Origin: Patella vulgata | Lineage: Eukaryota; Mollusca; Gastropoda; Patellidae | Direction: 5' to 3' | Assembly: GCF_932274485.2 (NCBI RefSeq) | Contig: NC_065882.2 | Location: forward strand, 60,487,431 to 60,551,430 | DNA: 64,000 nucleotides | Part shown: one piece after another, positions 1 through 11,931 of the stretch | Layout of the letters: each line of letters starts with the position of its first letter | How positions within the stretch are numbered: the stretch's first letter is position 1 | The notes under the pieces: generated by a model | Told to the model about the DNA's origin: nothing | Databases searched by the model: none | The model's input: only the letters and a program-made list of their open reading frames with translations | Translations under genes and position numbers: made by a program

Positions 1-505
1 AAACTGTATTTTTAGCCTTCAAAACAGATATTTTATTCAAATGAATCAGATTTGTAATGTTTTTAAAATTATGATATTTGATTCCAATCAACAAATAGAA
101 TGAACTCATTCGATCATACAGATACCTCAAAATGGTTTCTAACTTGTACGGTTGCAGAGAAATAGGCGATTTTCTACAAGTCATTTTTCAAGGTTTTTGG
201 TCTATAAAGGTGGCAATTATTATAGGATTTACATAAAATTTTCAACATGTGATGATGCTATTTCTGATTTCATAAACCAATTTAACATTTTCATTATCAC
301 CGGAAGTAATGTAATTTTGACAGGATCACTGACATGTAGCAAATGAATTGATTGCTGGATTTGGTTGTTTCTGCGTCCATTTTATTTCATGTGTGCAATG
401 CTTATGTGGAAACCTGTTTAACGGTTTCATTGGTACCGGAAGTGACATAAGTTCAAGGGTAACGTGGCACCGGTGAAACCCGTCATTACTGCTTCGCAGT
501 TCTAG
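1..505 (+). repeat. Array unit 1 (3' part only)
   Basis: This is the 3' quarter of a unit, cut by the window start. It ends with the junction hairpin at about 489-501 and CTAG at 502-505. It carries ACCGGAAGT-type motifs near 300 and 436. Confidence 0.9.
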
Positions 506-2477
506 TTATTAGGGTTTCACACTGCGTAGCTTGTGTGAAACACTATTGTTTTTGTTAAAATTATTATTCTTATTATTATTATTCTTCTTTTGTTTTGAGT
601 AGATCTCAGCAACTGATTGTCAGATCGTTACGATTTCTTCGGTTTTATCGGAAAAGTGGGTGTGACTTAGAGGATAAAGCTATTTTGAACGTTCTGCGAC
701 AATGCGAAATGTCCGAAATCACCGAAGCTATCGTTTTTAGAAATATTGCAGTAATTTTAACAATAATCATTGGATTTTAACTTTCGATGCATTTTGGCAT
801 AGCCGGAGACGGGGCACATAGCTACGCTACTTTTGATTTTTGATTTTCGGCAAATCTTCGCAGATATTAGGCGCTAAATTTAGAAAATTAAAATTTTTAC
901 AAAAAACTTTTTTATTTATGAATATTTTTTAGTCGTGTTTTACACAAATATAACGAGCCCTCTGACTTGGGCAAAAATGTGAAAATTTTTTTTCTCGGTA
1001 ATTTTCCTTGGCCCCCATTGGCTAATTCAGTTTTTCAGTCCTAGATTAATTATTTATTGTTCGATTTGTATAAAACAAAGTTCATATGCTCCGTTGTCTC
1101 AATTGTCATTTTTTTTGTTACCAATAGTGTTATCTGTCGGCACCGGAAGTGGCGTAAATTGACAAAAAACTACAATTTTGACAGTTAGGTACCATTTTTC
1201 GAAAGCAAATATTATTGTTTTCAAATCTGGTATAACTGAAATTGTGCGCCCTTTAAAGGCGCACAAAATGTTGGGACCAGTTTTTTTAATTTCGATTCCG
1301 TTTTCGGGCTATTTCGATTAAAAGGTGAAAAAAGGTGTAAAATTAAGCTATTTACAACCCATCCAGCGTTTTCATATTTTAAAATATTACTTCGTAACTT
1401 TCATAAACTCGTAGCAATAATCTATACGGAGAGAATGTATGTGAAAATTAATTTGTAATATGCGCAGTTGCCGAGAAATGGGCAATTTTGCATGAGTCAC
1501 TTTTTACGCTAGTTTGCCTGTAAAAGAGTCAATTATTATTCGATTTTCATAAAAGTGACACCATTTGATGTGTAATGTCAATTTTAACTAGGTCAAACCA
1601 AATTAACCCTTTCAATATCACCGGAAATGACGTAATTTGGGCAAAAATTGTATTTATAGCCTTCGAAACCAGTAATTTATTCAAATGAGTCATATTTGTT
1701 ATTTGTTTAAAATTTTGATATTTGATTCAAATCAACTAATACAATGACCCCTTACGATCATATAGATATCACAAAATGGTTTCTAACTTGTTCAGTTGCG
1801 GAGAAATAAGCAATTTTCAACAGCTCACTTTTTAAGGTTTTTTGTCAATAAAAGTCTCAATTATTATTCGATTTTCATGAAATGTTCACTGTGTGATACA
1901 TAATGCCATTTACGATTTCATACAAGTAATTTCAGATTTTCATTATCACCGGAAGTAACGTCATTTTGGCAAAAACTGTATTTTTAGCCTTCAAAACAGA
2001 TATTTTATTCAAATGAATCAGATTTGTAATGTTTTTAAAATTATGATATTTGATTCCAATCAACAAATAGAATGAACTCCTTCGATCATACAGATACCTC
2101 AAAATGGTTTCTAACTTGTACGGTTGCAGAGAAATAGGCGATTTTCTACAAGTCATTTTTCAAGGTTTTTGGTCTATAAAGGTGGCAATTATTATAGGAT
2201 TTACATACAATTTTCACCATGTGATCATGCTATTTCTGATTTCATAAACCAATTTAACATTTTCATTATCACCGGAAGTAATGTAATTTTGACAGGATCA
2301 CTGACATGTAGCAAATGAATTGATTGCTGGATTTGGTTGTTTCTGCGTCCATTTTATTTCATGTGTGCAATGCTTATGTGGAAACCTGTTTAACGGTTTC
2401 ATTGGTACCGGAAGTGACATAAGTTCAAGGGTAACGTGGCACCGGTGAAACCCGTCATTACTGCTTCGCAGTTCTAG
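506..2477 (+). repeat. Array unit 2, with 5' stem-loop (1972 bp)
   Basis: This is one of only two units with the extra ~60-bp 5' segment. Stem GTTTCACAC at 514-522 pairs with GTGTGAAAC at 533-541 across a 10-nt loop. It shares variants with units 8 and 9 (AAATTAACCC near 1610, GACCCCTTACG near 1745). CTAG lies at 2474-2477. Confidence 0.9.
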
Positions 2478-4389
2478 TTCTTATTATTATTATTCTTCTT
2501 TTGTTTTGAGTAGATCTCAGCAACTGATTGTCGGATCGTTACGATTTCTTCGGTTTTATCGGAAAAGTGGGTGTGACTTAGAGGATAAAGCTATTTTGAA
2601 CGTTCTGCGACAATGCGAAATGTCCGAAATCACCGAAGCTATCGTTTTTAGAAATATTGCAGTAATTTTAACAATAATCATTGGATTTTAACTTTCGATG
2701 CATTTTGGCATAGCCGGAGACGGGGCACATAGCTACGCTACTTTTGATTTTTGATTTTCGGCAAATCTTCGCAGATATTAGGCGCTAAATTTAGAAAATT
2801 TAAATTTTTACAAAAAACTTTTTTATTTATGAATATTTTTTAATCGTGTTTTACACAAATATAACGAGTCCTCTGACTTGGGCAAAAATGTGAAAATTTT
2901 TTGTCTCGGTAATTTTCCTTGGCCCCCATTTGCTAATTCAGTTTTTCAGTCCTAGATTAATTATTTATTGTTCGATTTGTATAAAACAAAGTTCATATGC
3001 CCCGTTGTCTCAATTGTCATTTTTTTTGTTACCAATAGTGTTATCTGTCGGCACCGGAAGTGGCGTAAATTGACAAAAAACTACAATTTTGACAGTTAGG
3101 TACCATTTTTCGAAAGCAAATATTATTTTTTTCAAATCTGGTATAACTGAAATTGTGCGCCCTTTAAAGGCGCACAAAATGTTGGGACTATTTTTTTTAA
3201 TTTCGATTCCGTTTTCGGGCTATTTCGATTAAAAGGTGAAAAAAGGTGTAAAATTAAGCTATTTACAACCCATCCAGCGTTTTCATATTTTAAAATATTA
3301 CTTCGTAACTTTCATAAACTCGTAGCAATAATCTATACGGAGAGAATGTATGTGAAAATTAATTTGTAATATGCGCAGTTGCCGAGAAATGGGCAATTTT
3401 GCATGAGTCACTTTTTACGCTAGTTTGCCTGTAAAAGAGTCAATTATTATTCGATTTTCATAAAAGTGACACCATTTGATGTGTAATGTCAATTTTAACT
3501 AGGTCAAACCAATTTAACATTTTCAATATCACCGGAAATGACGTAATTTGGGCAAAAATTGTATTTATAGCCTTCGAAACCAGTAATTTATTCAAATGAG
3601 TCATATTTGTTATTTGTTTAAAATTTTGATATTTGATTCAAATCAACTAATACAATGAACCCTTACGATCATATAGATATCACAAAATGGTTTCTAACTT
3701 GTTCAGTTGCGGAGAAATAGGCAATTTTCAACAGGTCACTTTTTAAGGTTTTTTTGTCAATAAAAGTGTCAATTATTATTCGATTTTCATGAAATTTTCA
3801 CTGTGTGATACATAATGCCATTTACGATATCATACAAGTAATTTAAGATTTTCATTATCACCGGAAGTAACGTCATTTTGGCAAAAACTGTATTTTTAGC
3901 CTTCAAAACAGATATTTTATTCAAATGAATCAGATTTGTAATGTTTTTAAAATTATGATATTTGATTCCAATCAACAAATAGAATGAACTCATTCGATCA
4001 TACAGATACCTCAAAATGGTTTCTAACTTGTACGGTTGCAGAGAAATAGGCGATTTTCTACAAGTCATTTTTCAAGGTTTTTGGTCTATAAAGGTGGCAA
4101 TTATTTTAGGATTTACATAAAATGTTCAACATGTGATGATCCTATTTCTGATTTCATAAACCAATTTAACATTTTCATTATCACCGGAAGTAATGTAATT
4201 TTGACAGGATCACTGACATGTAGCAAATGAATTGATTGCTGGATTTGGTTGTTTCTGCGTCCATTTTATTTCATGTGTGCAATGCTTATGTGGAAACCTG
4301 TTTAACGGTTTCATTGGTACCGGAAGTGACATAAGTTCAAGGGTAACGTGGCACCGGTGAAACCCGTCATTACTGCTTCGCAGTTCTAG
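2478..4389 (+). repeat. Array unit 3 (1912 bp)
   Basis: A full-length unit lacking the 5' stem-loop. CTAG lies at 4386-4389. Its variants match units 4 and 7 (for example CCCCGTTGTCTC and AATTTAACATTTTC). Confidence 0.9.
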
Positions 4390-6301
4390 TTCTTATTATT
4401 ATTATTCTTCTTTTGTTTTGAGTAGATCTCAGCAACTGATTGTCGGATCGTTACGATTTCTTCGGTTTTATCGGAAAAGTGGGTGTGACTTAGAGGATAA
4501 AGCTATTTTGAACGTTCTGCGACAATGCGAAATGTCCGAAATCACCGAAGCTATCGTTTTTAGAAATATTGCAGTAATTTTAACAATAATCATTGGATTT
4601 TAACTTTCGATGCATTTTGGCATAGCCGGAGACGGGGCACATAGCTACGCTACTTTTGATTTTTGATTTTCGGCAAATCTTCGCAGATATTAGGCGCTAA
4701 ATTTAGAAAATTTAAATTTTTACAAAAAACTTTTTTATTTATGAATATTTTTTAATCGTGTTTTACACAAATATAACGAGTCCTCTGACTTGGGCAAAAA
4801 TGTGAAAATTTTTTGTCTCGGTAATTTTCCTTGGCCCCCATTGGCTAATTCAGTTTTTCAGTCCTAGATTAATTATTTATTGTTCGATTTGTATAAAACA
4901 AAGTTCATATGCCCCGTTGTCTCAATTGTCATTTTTTTTGTTACCAATAGTGTTATCTGTCGGCACCGGAAGTGGCGTAAATTGACAAAAAACTACAATT
5001 TTGACAGTTAGGTACCATTTTTCGAAAGCAAATATTATTTTTTTCAAATCTGGTATAACTGAAATTGTGCGCCTTTTAAAGGCGCACAAAATGTTGGGAC
5101 CATGTTTTTTAATTTCGATTCCGTTTTCGGGCTATTTCGATTAAAAGGTGAAAAAAGGTGTAAAATTAAGCTATTTACAACCCATCCAGCGTTTTCATAT
5201 TTTAAAATATTACTTCGTAACTTTCATAAACTCGTAGCAATAATCTATACGGAGAGAATGTATGTGAAAATTAATTTGTAATATGCGCAGTTGCCGAGAA
5301 ATGGGCAATTTTGCATGAGTCACTTTTTACGCTAGTTTGCCTGTAAAAGAGTCAATTATTATTCGATTTTCATAAAAGTGACACCATTTGATGTGTAATG
5401 TCAATTTTAACTAGGTCAAACCAATTTAACATTTTCAATATCACCGGAAATGACGTAATTTGGGCAAAAATTGTATTTATAGCCTTCGAAACCAGTAATT
5501 TATTCAAATGAGTCATATTTGTTATTTGTTTAAAATTTTGATATTTGATTCAAATCAACTAATACAATGAACCCTTACGATCATATAGATATCACAAAAT
5601 GGTTTCTAACTTGTTCAGTTGCGGAGAAATAGGCAATTTTCAACAGGTCACTTTTTAAGGTTTTTTTGTCAATAAAAGTGTCAATTATTATTCGATTTTC
5701 ATGAAATTTTCACTGTGTGATACATAATGCCATTTACGATTTCATACAAGTAATTTAAGATTTTCATTATCACCGGAAGTAACGTCATTTTGGCAAAAAC
5801 TGTATTTTTAGCCTTCAAAACAGATATTTTATTCAAATGAATCAGATTTGTAATGTTTTTAAAATTATGATATTTGATTCCAATCAACAAATAGAATGAA
5901 CTCATTCGATCATACAGATACCTCAAAATGGTTTCTAACTTGTACGGTTGCAGAGAAATAGGCGATTTTCTACAAGTCATTTTTCAAGGTTTTTGGTCTA
6001 TAAAGGTGGCAATTATTATAGGATTTACATAAAATTTTCAACATGTGATGATGCTATTTCTGATTTCATAAACCAATTTAACATTTTCATTATCACCGGA
6101 AGTAATGTAATTTTGACAGGATCACTGACATGTAGCAAATGAATTGGTTGCTGGATTTGGTTGTTTCTGTGTCCATTTTATTTCATGTGTGCAATGCTTA
6201 TGTGGAAACCTGTTTAACGGTTTCATTGGTACCGGAAGTGACATAAGTTCAAGGGTAACGTGGCACCGGTGAAACCCGTCATTACTGCTTCGCAGTTCTA
6301 G
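4390..6301 (+). repeat. Array unit 4 (1912 bp)
   Basis: A full-length unit without the 5' stem-loop. CTAG lies at 6298-6301. In the internal near-palindrome around 5068 one C is changed to T relative to other units. Confidence 0.9.
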
Positions 6302-8215
6302 TTCTTATTATTATTATTATTCTTCTTTTGTTTTGAGTAGATCTCAGCAACTGATTGTCGGATCGTTACGATTTCTTCATTTTTACTGAAAAAGTGGGTG
6401 TGACTTAGAGGATAAAGCTATTTTGAACGTTCTGCGACAATGCGAAATGTCCGAAATCACCGAAGCTATCGTTTTTAGAAATATTGCAGTAATTTTAACA
6501 ATAATCATTGGATTTTAACTTTCGATGCATTTTGGCATAGCCGGAGACGGGGCACATAGCTACGCTACTTTTGATTTTTGATTTTCGGCAAATCTTCGCA
6601 GATATTAGGCGCTAAATTTAGAAAATTTAAATTTTTACAAAAAACTTTTTTATTTATGAATATTTTTTAGTCGTGTTTTACACAAATATAACGAGTCCTC
6701 TGACTTGGGCAAAAATGTGAAAAATTTTTGTCTCGGTAATTTTCCTTGGCCCCAATTGGCTAATTCAGTTTTTCAGTCCTAGATTAATTATTTATTGTTC
6801 GATTTGTATAAAACAAAGTTCATATGCTCCGTTGTCTCAATTGTCATTTTTTTTGTTACCAATAGTGTTATCTGTCGGCACCGGAAGTGGCGTAAATTGA
6901 CAAAAAACTACAATTTTGACAGTTAGGTACCATTTTTCGAAAGCAAATATTATTTTTTTCAAATCTGGTATAACTGAAATTGTGCGCCCTTTAAAGGCGC
7001 ACAAAATGTTGGAACCAGTTTTTTTAATTTCGATTCCGTTTTCGGGCTATTTCGATTAAAAGGTGAAAAAAGGTGTAAAATTAAGCTATTTACAACCCAT
7101 CCAGCGTTTTCATATTTTAAAATATTACTTCGTAACTTTCATAAACTCGTAGCAATAATCTATACGGAGAGAATGTATGTGAAAATTAATTTGTAATATG
7201 CGCAGTTGCCGAGAAATGGGCAATTTTGCATGAGTCACTTTTTACGCTAGTTTGCCTGTAAAAGAGTCAATTATTATTCGATTTTCATAAAAGTGACACC
7301 ATTTGATGTGTAATGTCAATTTTAACTAGGTCAAACCAATTTAACATTTTCAATATCACCGGAAATGACGTAATTTGGGCAAAAATTGTATTTATAGCCT
7401 TCGAAACCAGTAATTTATTCAAATGAGTCATATTTGTTATTTGTTTAAAATTTTGATATTTGATTCAAATGAACTAATACAATGAACCCTTACGATCATA
7501 TAGATATCACAAAATGGTTTCTAACTTGTTCAGTTGCGGAGAAATAGGCAATTTTCAACAGGTCACTTTTTAAGGTTTTTTGTCAATAAAAGTGTCAATT
7601 ATTATTCGATTTTCATGAAATTTTCATTGTGTGATACCTAATGCCATTTACGATTTCATACAAGTAATTTAAGATTTTCATTATCACCGGAAGTAACGTC
7701 ATTTTGGCAAAAACTGTATTTTTAGCCTTCAAAACAGATATTTTATTCAAATGAATCAGATTTGTAATGTTTTTAAAATTATGATATTTGATTCCAATCA
7801 ACAAATAGAATGAACTCATTCGATCATACAGATACCTCAAAATGGTTTCTAACTTGTACGGTTGCAGAGAAATAGGCGATTTTCTACAAGTCATTTTTCA
7901 AGGTTTTTGGTCTATAAAGGTGGCAACTATTATAGGATTTACATAAAATTTTCACCATGTGATGATGCTATTTCTGATTTCATAAACCAATTTAACATTT
8001 TCATTATCACCGGAAGTAATGTAATTTTGACAGGATCACTGACATGTAGCAAATGAATTGGTTGCTGGATTTGGTTGTTTCTGTGTCCATTTTATTTCAT
8101 GTGTGCAATGCTTATGTGGAAACCTGTTTAACGGTTTCATTGGTACCGGAAGTGACATAAGTTCAAGGGTAACGTGGCACCGGTGAAACCCGTCATTACT
8201 GCTTCGCAGTTCTAG
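6302..8215 (+). repeat. Array unit 5 (1914 bp)
   Basis: A full-length unit nearly identical to unit 6. The two share private variants: TTCATTTTTACTG in the 5' part, GTTGGAACCAG, AAATGAACTAATAC and ATTGTGTGATACC. CTAG lies at 8212-8215. The pair looks like the most recent duplication in the array. Confidence 0.9.
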
Positions 8216-10016
8216 TTCTTATTATTATTATTATTCTTCTTTTGTTTTGAGTAGATCTCAGCAACTGATTGTCGGATCGTTACGATTTCTTCATTTTTAC
8301 TGAAAAAGTGGGTGTGACTTAGAGGATAAAGCTATTTTGAACGTTCTGCGACAATGCGAAATGTCCGAAATCACCGAAGCTATCGTTTTTAGAAATATTG
8401 CAGTAATTTTAACAATAATCATTGGATTTTAACTTTCGATGCATTTTGGCATAGCCGGAGACGGGGCACATAGCTACGCTACTTTTGATTTTTGATTTTC
8501 GGCAAATCTTCGCAGATATTAGGCGCTAAATTTAGAAAATTTAAATTTTTACAAAAAACTTTTTTATTTATGAATATTTTTTAGTCGTGTTTTACACAAA
8601 TATAACGAGTCCTCTGACTTGGGCAAAAATGTGAAAAATTTTTGTCTCGGTAATTTTCCTTGGCCCCAATTGGCTAATTCAGTTTTTCAGTCCTAGATTA
8701 ATTATTTATTGTTCGATTTGTATAAAACAAAGTTCATATGCTCCGTTGTCTCAATTGTCATTTTTTTTGTTACCAATAGTGTTATCTGTCGGCACCGGAA
8801 GTGGCGTAAATTGACAAAAAACTACAATTTTGACAGTTAGGTACCATTTTTCGAAAGCAAATATTATTTTTTTCAAATCTGGTATAACTGAAATTGTGCG
8901 CCCTTTAAAGGCGCACAAAATGTTGGAACCAGTTTTTTTAATTTCGATTCCGTTTTCGGGCTATTTCGATTAAAAGGTGAAAAAAGGTGTAAAATTAAGC
9001 TATTTACAACCCATCCAGCGTTTTCATATTTTAAAATATTACTTCGTAACTTTCATAAACTCGTAGCAATAATCTATACGGAGAGAATGTATGTGAAAAT
9101 TAATTTGTAATATGCGCAGTTGCCGAGAAATGGGCAATTTTGCATGAGTCACTTTTTACGCTAGTTTGCCTGTAAAAGAGTCAATTATTATTCGATTTTC
9201 ATAAAAGTGACACCATTTGATGTGTAATGTCAATTTTAACTAGGTCAAACCAATTTAACATTTTCAATATCACCGGAAATGACGTAATTTGGGCAAAAAT
9301 TGTATTTATAGCCTTCGAAACCAGTAATTTATTCAAATGAGTCATATTTGTTATTTGTTTAAAATTTTGATATTTGATTCAAATGAACTAATACAATGAA
9401 CCCTTACGATCATATAGATATCACAAAATGGTTTCTAACTTGTTCAGTTGCGGAGAAATAGGCAATTTTCAACAGGTCACTTTTTAAGGTTTTTTGTCAA
9501 TAAAAGTGTCAATTATTATTCGATTTTCATGAAATTTTCATTGTGTGATACCTAATGCCATTTACGATTTCATACAAGTAATTTAAGATTTTCATTATCA
9601 CCGGAAGTAACGTCATTTTGGCAAAAACTGTATTTTTAGCCTTCAAAACAGATATTTTATTCAAATGAATCAGATTTGTAATGTTTTTAAAATTATGATA
9701 TTTGATTCCAATCAACAAATAGAATGAACTCATTCGATCATACAGATACCTCAAAATGGTTTCTAACTTGTACGGTTGCAGAGAAATAGGCGATTTTCTA
9801 CAAGTCATTTTTCAAGGTTTTTGGTCTATAAAGGTGGCAACTATTATAGGATTTACATAAAATTTTCACCATGTGATGATGCTATTTCTGATTTCATAAA
9901 CCAATTTAACATTTTCATTATCACCGGAAGTAATGTAATTTTGGTACCGGAAGTGACATAAGTTCAAGGGTAACGTGGCACCGGTGAAACCCGTCATTAC
10001 TGCTTCGCAGTTCTAG
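8216..10016 (+). repeat. Array unit 6 (1801 bp, internal deletion)
   Basis: This unit carries unit 5's private variants but has lost about 113 bp near 9943. The deletion joins GTAATTTTG directly to GGTACCGGAAGTGACAT, with a TTG(G) microhomology in the intact copies. CTAG lies at 10013-10016. Confidence 0.9.
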
Positions 10017-11931
10017 TTCTTATTATTATTATTATTCTTCTTTTGTTTTGAGTAGATCTCAGCAACTGATTGTCGGATCGTTACGATTTCTTCAGTTTTA
10101 CTGAAAAAGTGGGTGTGACTTAGAGGATAAAGCTATTTTGAACGTTCTGCGACAATGCGAAATGTCCGAAATCACCGAAGCTATCGTTTTTAGAAATATT
10201 GCAGTAATTTTAACAATAATCATTGGATTTTAACTTTCGATGCATTTTGGCATAGCCGGAGACGGGGCACATAGCTACGCTACTTTTGATTTTTGATTTT
10301 CGGCAAATCTTCGCAGATATTAGGCGCTAAATTTAGAAAATTTAAATTTTTACAAAAAACTTTTTTATTTATGAATATTTTTTAATCGTGTTTTACACAA
10401 ATATAACGAGTCCTCTGACTTGGGCAAAAATGTGAAAAATTTTTGTCTCGGTAATTTTCCTTGGCCCCCATTGGCTAATTCAGTTTTTCAGTCCTAGATT
10501 AATTATTTATTGTTCGATTTGTATAAAACAAAGTTCATATGCCCCGTTGTCTCAATTGTCATTTTTTTTGTTACCAATAGTGTTATCTGTCGGCACCGGA
10601 AGTGGCGTAAATTGACAAAAAACTACAATTTTGACAGTTAGGTACCATTTTTCGAAAGCAAATATTATTTTTTTCAAATCTGGTATAACTGAAATTGTGC
10701 GCCCTTTAAAGGCGCACAAAATGTTGGGACCATTTTTTTTAATTTCGATTCCGTTTTCGGGCTATTTCGATTAAAAGGTGAAAAAAGGTGTAAAATTAAG
10801 CTATTTACAACCCATCCAGCGTTTTCATATTTTAAAATATTACTTCGTAACTTTCATAAACTCGTAGCAATAATCTATACGGAGAGAATGTATGTGAAAA
10901 TTAATTTGTAATATGCGCAGTTGCCGAGAAATGGGCAATTTTGCATGAGTCACTTTTTACGCTAGTTTGCCTGTAAAAGAGTCAATTATTATTCGATTTT
11001 CATAAAAGTGACACCATTTGATGTGTAATGTCAATTTTAACTAGGTCAAACCAATTTAACATTTTCAATATCACCGGAAATGACGTAATTTGGGCAAAAA
11101 TTGTATTTATAGCCTTCGAAACCAGTAATTTATTCAAATGAGTCATATTTGTTATTTGTTTAAAATTTTGATATTTGATTCAAATCAACTAATACAATGA
11201 ACCCTTACGATCATATAGATATCACAAAATGGTTTCTAACTTGTTCAGTTGCGGAGAAATAGGCAATTTTCAACAGGTCACTTTTTAAGGTTTTTTTGTC
11301 AATAAAAGTGTCAATTATTATTCGATTTTCATGAAATTTTCACTGTGTGATACATAATGCCATTTACGATATCATACAAGTAATTTAAGATTTTCATTAT
11401 CACCGGAAGTAACGTCATTTTGGCAAAAACTGTATTTTTAGCCTTCAAAACAGATATTTTATTCAAATGAATCAGATTTGTAATGTTTTTAAAATTATGA
11501 TATTTGATTCCAATCAACAAATAGAATGAACTCATTCGATCATACAGATACCTCAAAATGGTTTCTAACTTGTACGGTTGCAGAGAAATAGGCGATTTTC
11601 TACAAGTCATTTTTCAAGGTTTTTGGTCTATAAAGGTGGCAATTATTATAGGATTTACATAAAATTTTCAACATGTGATGATGCTATTTCTGATTTCATA
11701 AACCAATTTAACATTTTCATTATCACCGGAAGTAATCTAATTTTGACAGGATCACTGACATGTAGCAAATGAATTGATTGCTGGATTTGGTTGTTTCTGC
11801 GTCCATTTTATTTCATGTGTGCAATGCTTATGTGGAAACCTGTTTAACGGTTTCATTGGTACCGGAAGTGACATAAGTTCAAGGGTAACGTGGCACCGGT
11901 GAAACCCGTCATTACTGCTTCGCAGTTCTAG
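10017..11931 (+). repeat. Array unit 7 (1915 bp)
   Basis: A full-length unit without the 5' stem-loop. CTAG lies at 11928-11931. Its 5' part resembles units 5-6 and its 3' part resembles units 3-4, as unequal exchange or gene conversion between units would produce. Confidence 0.9.
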
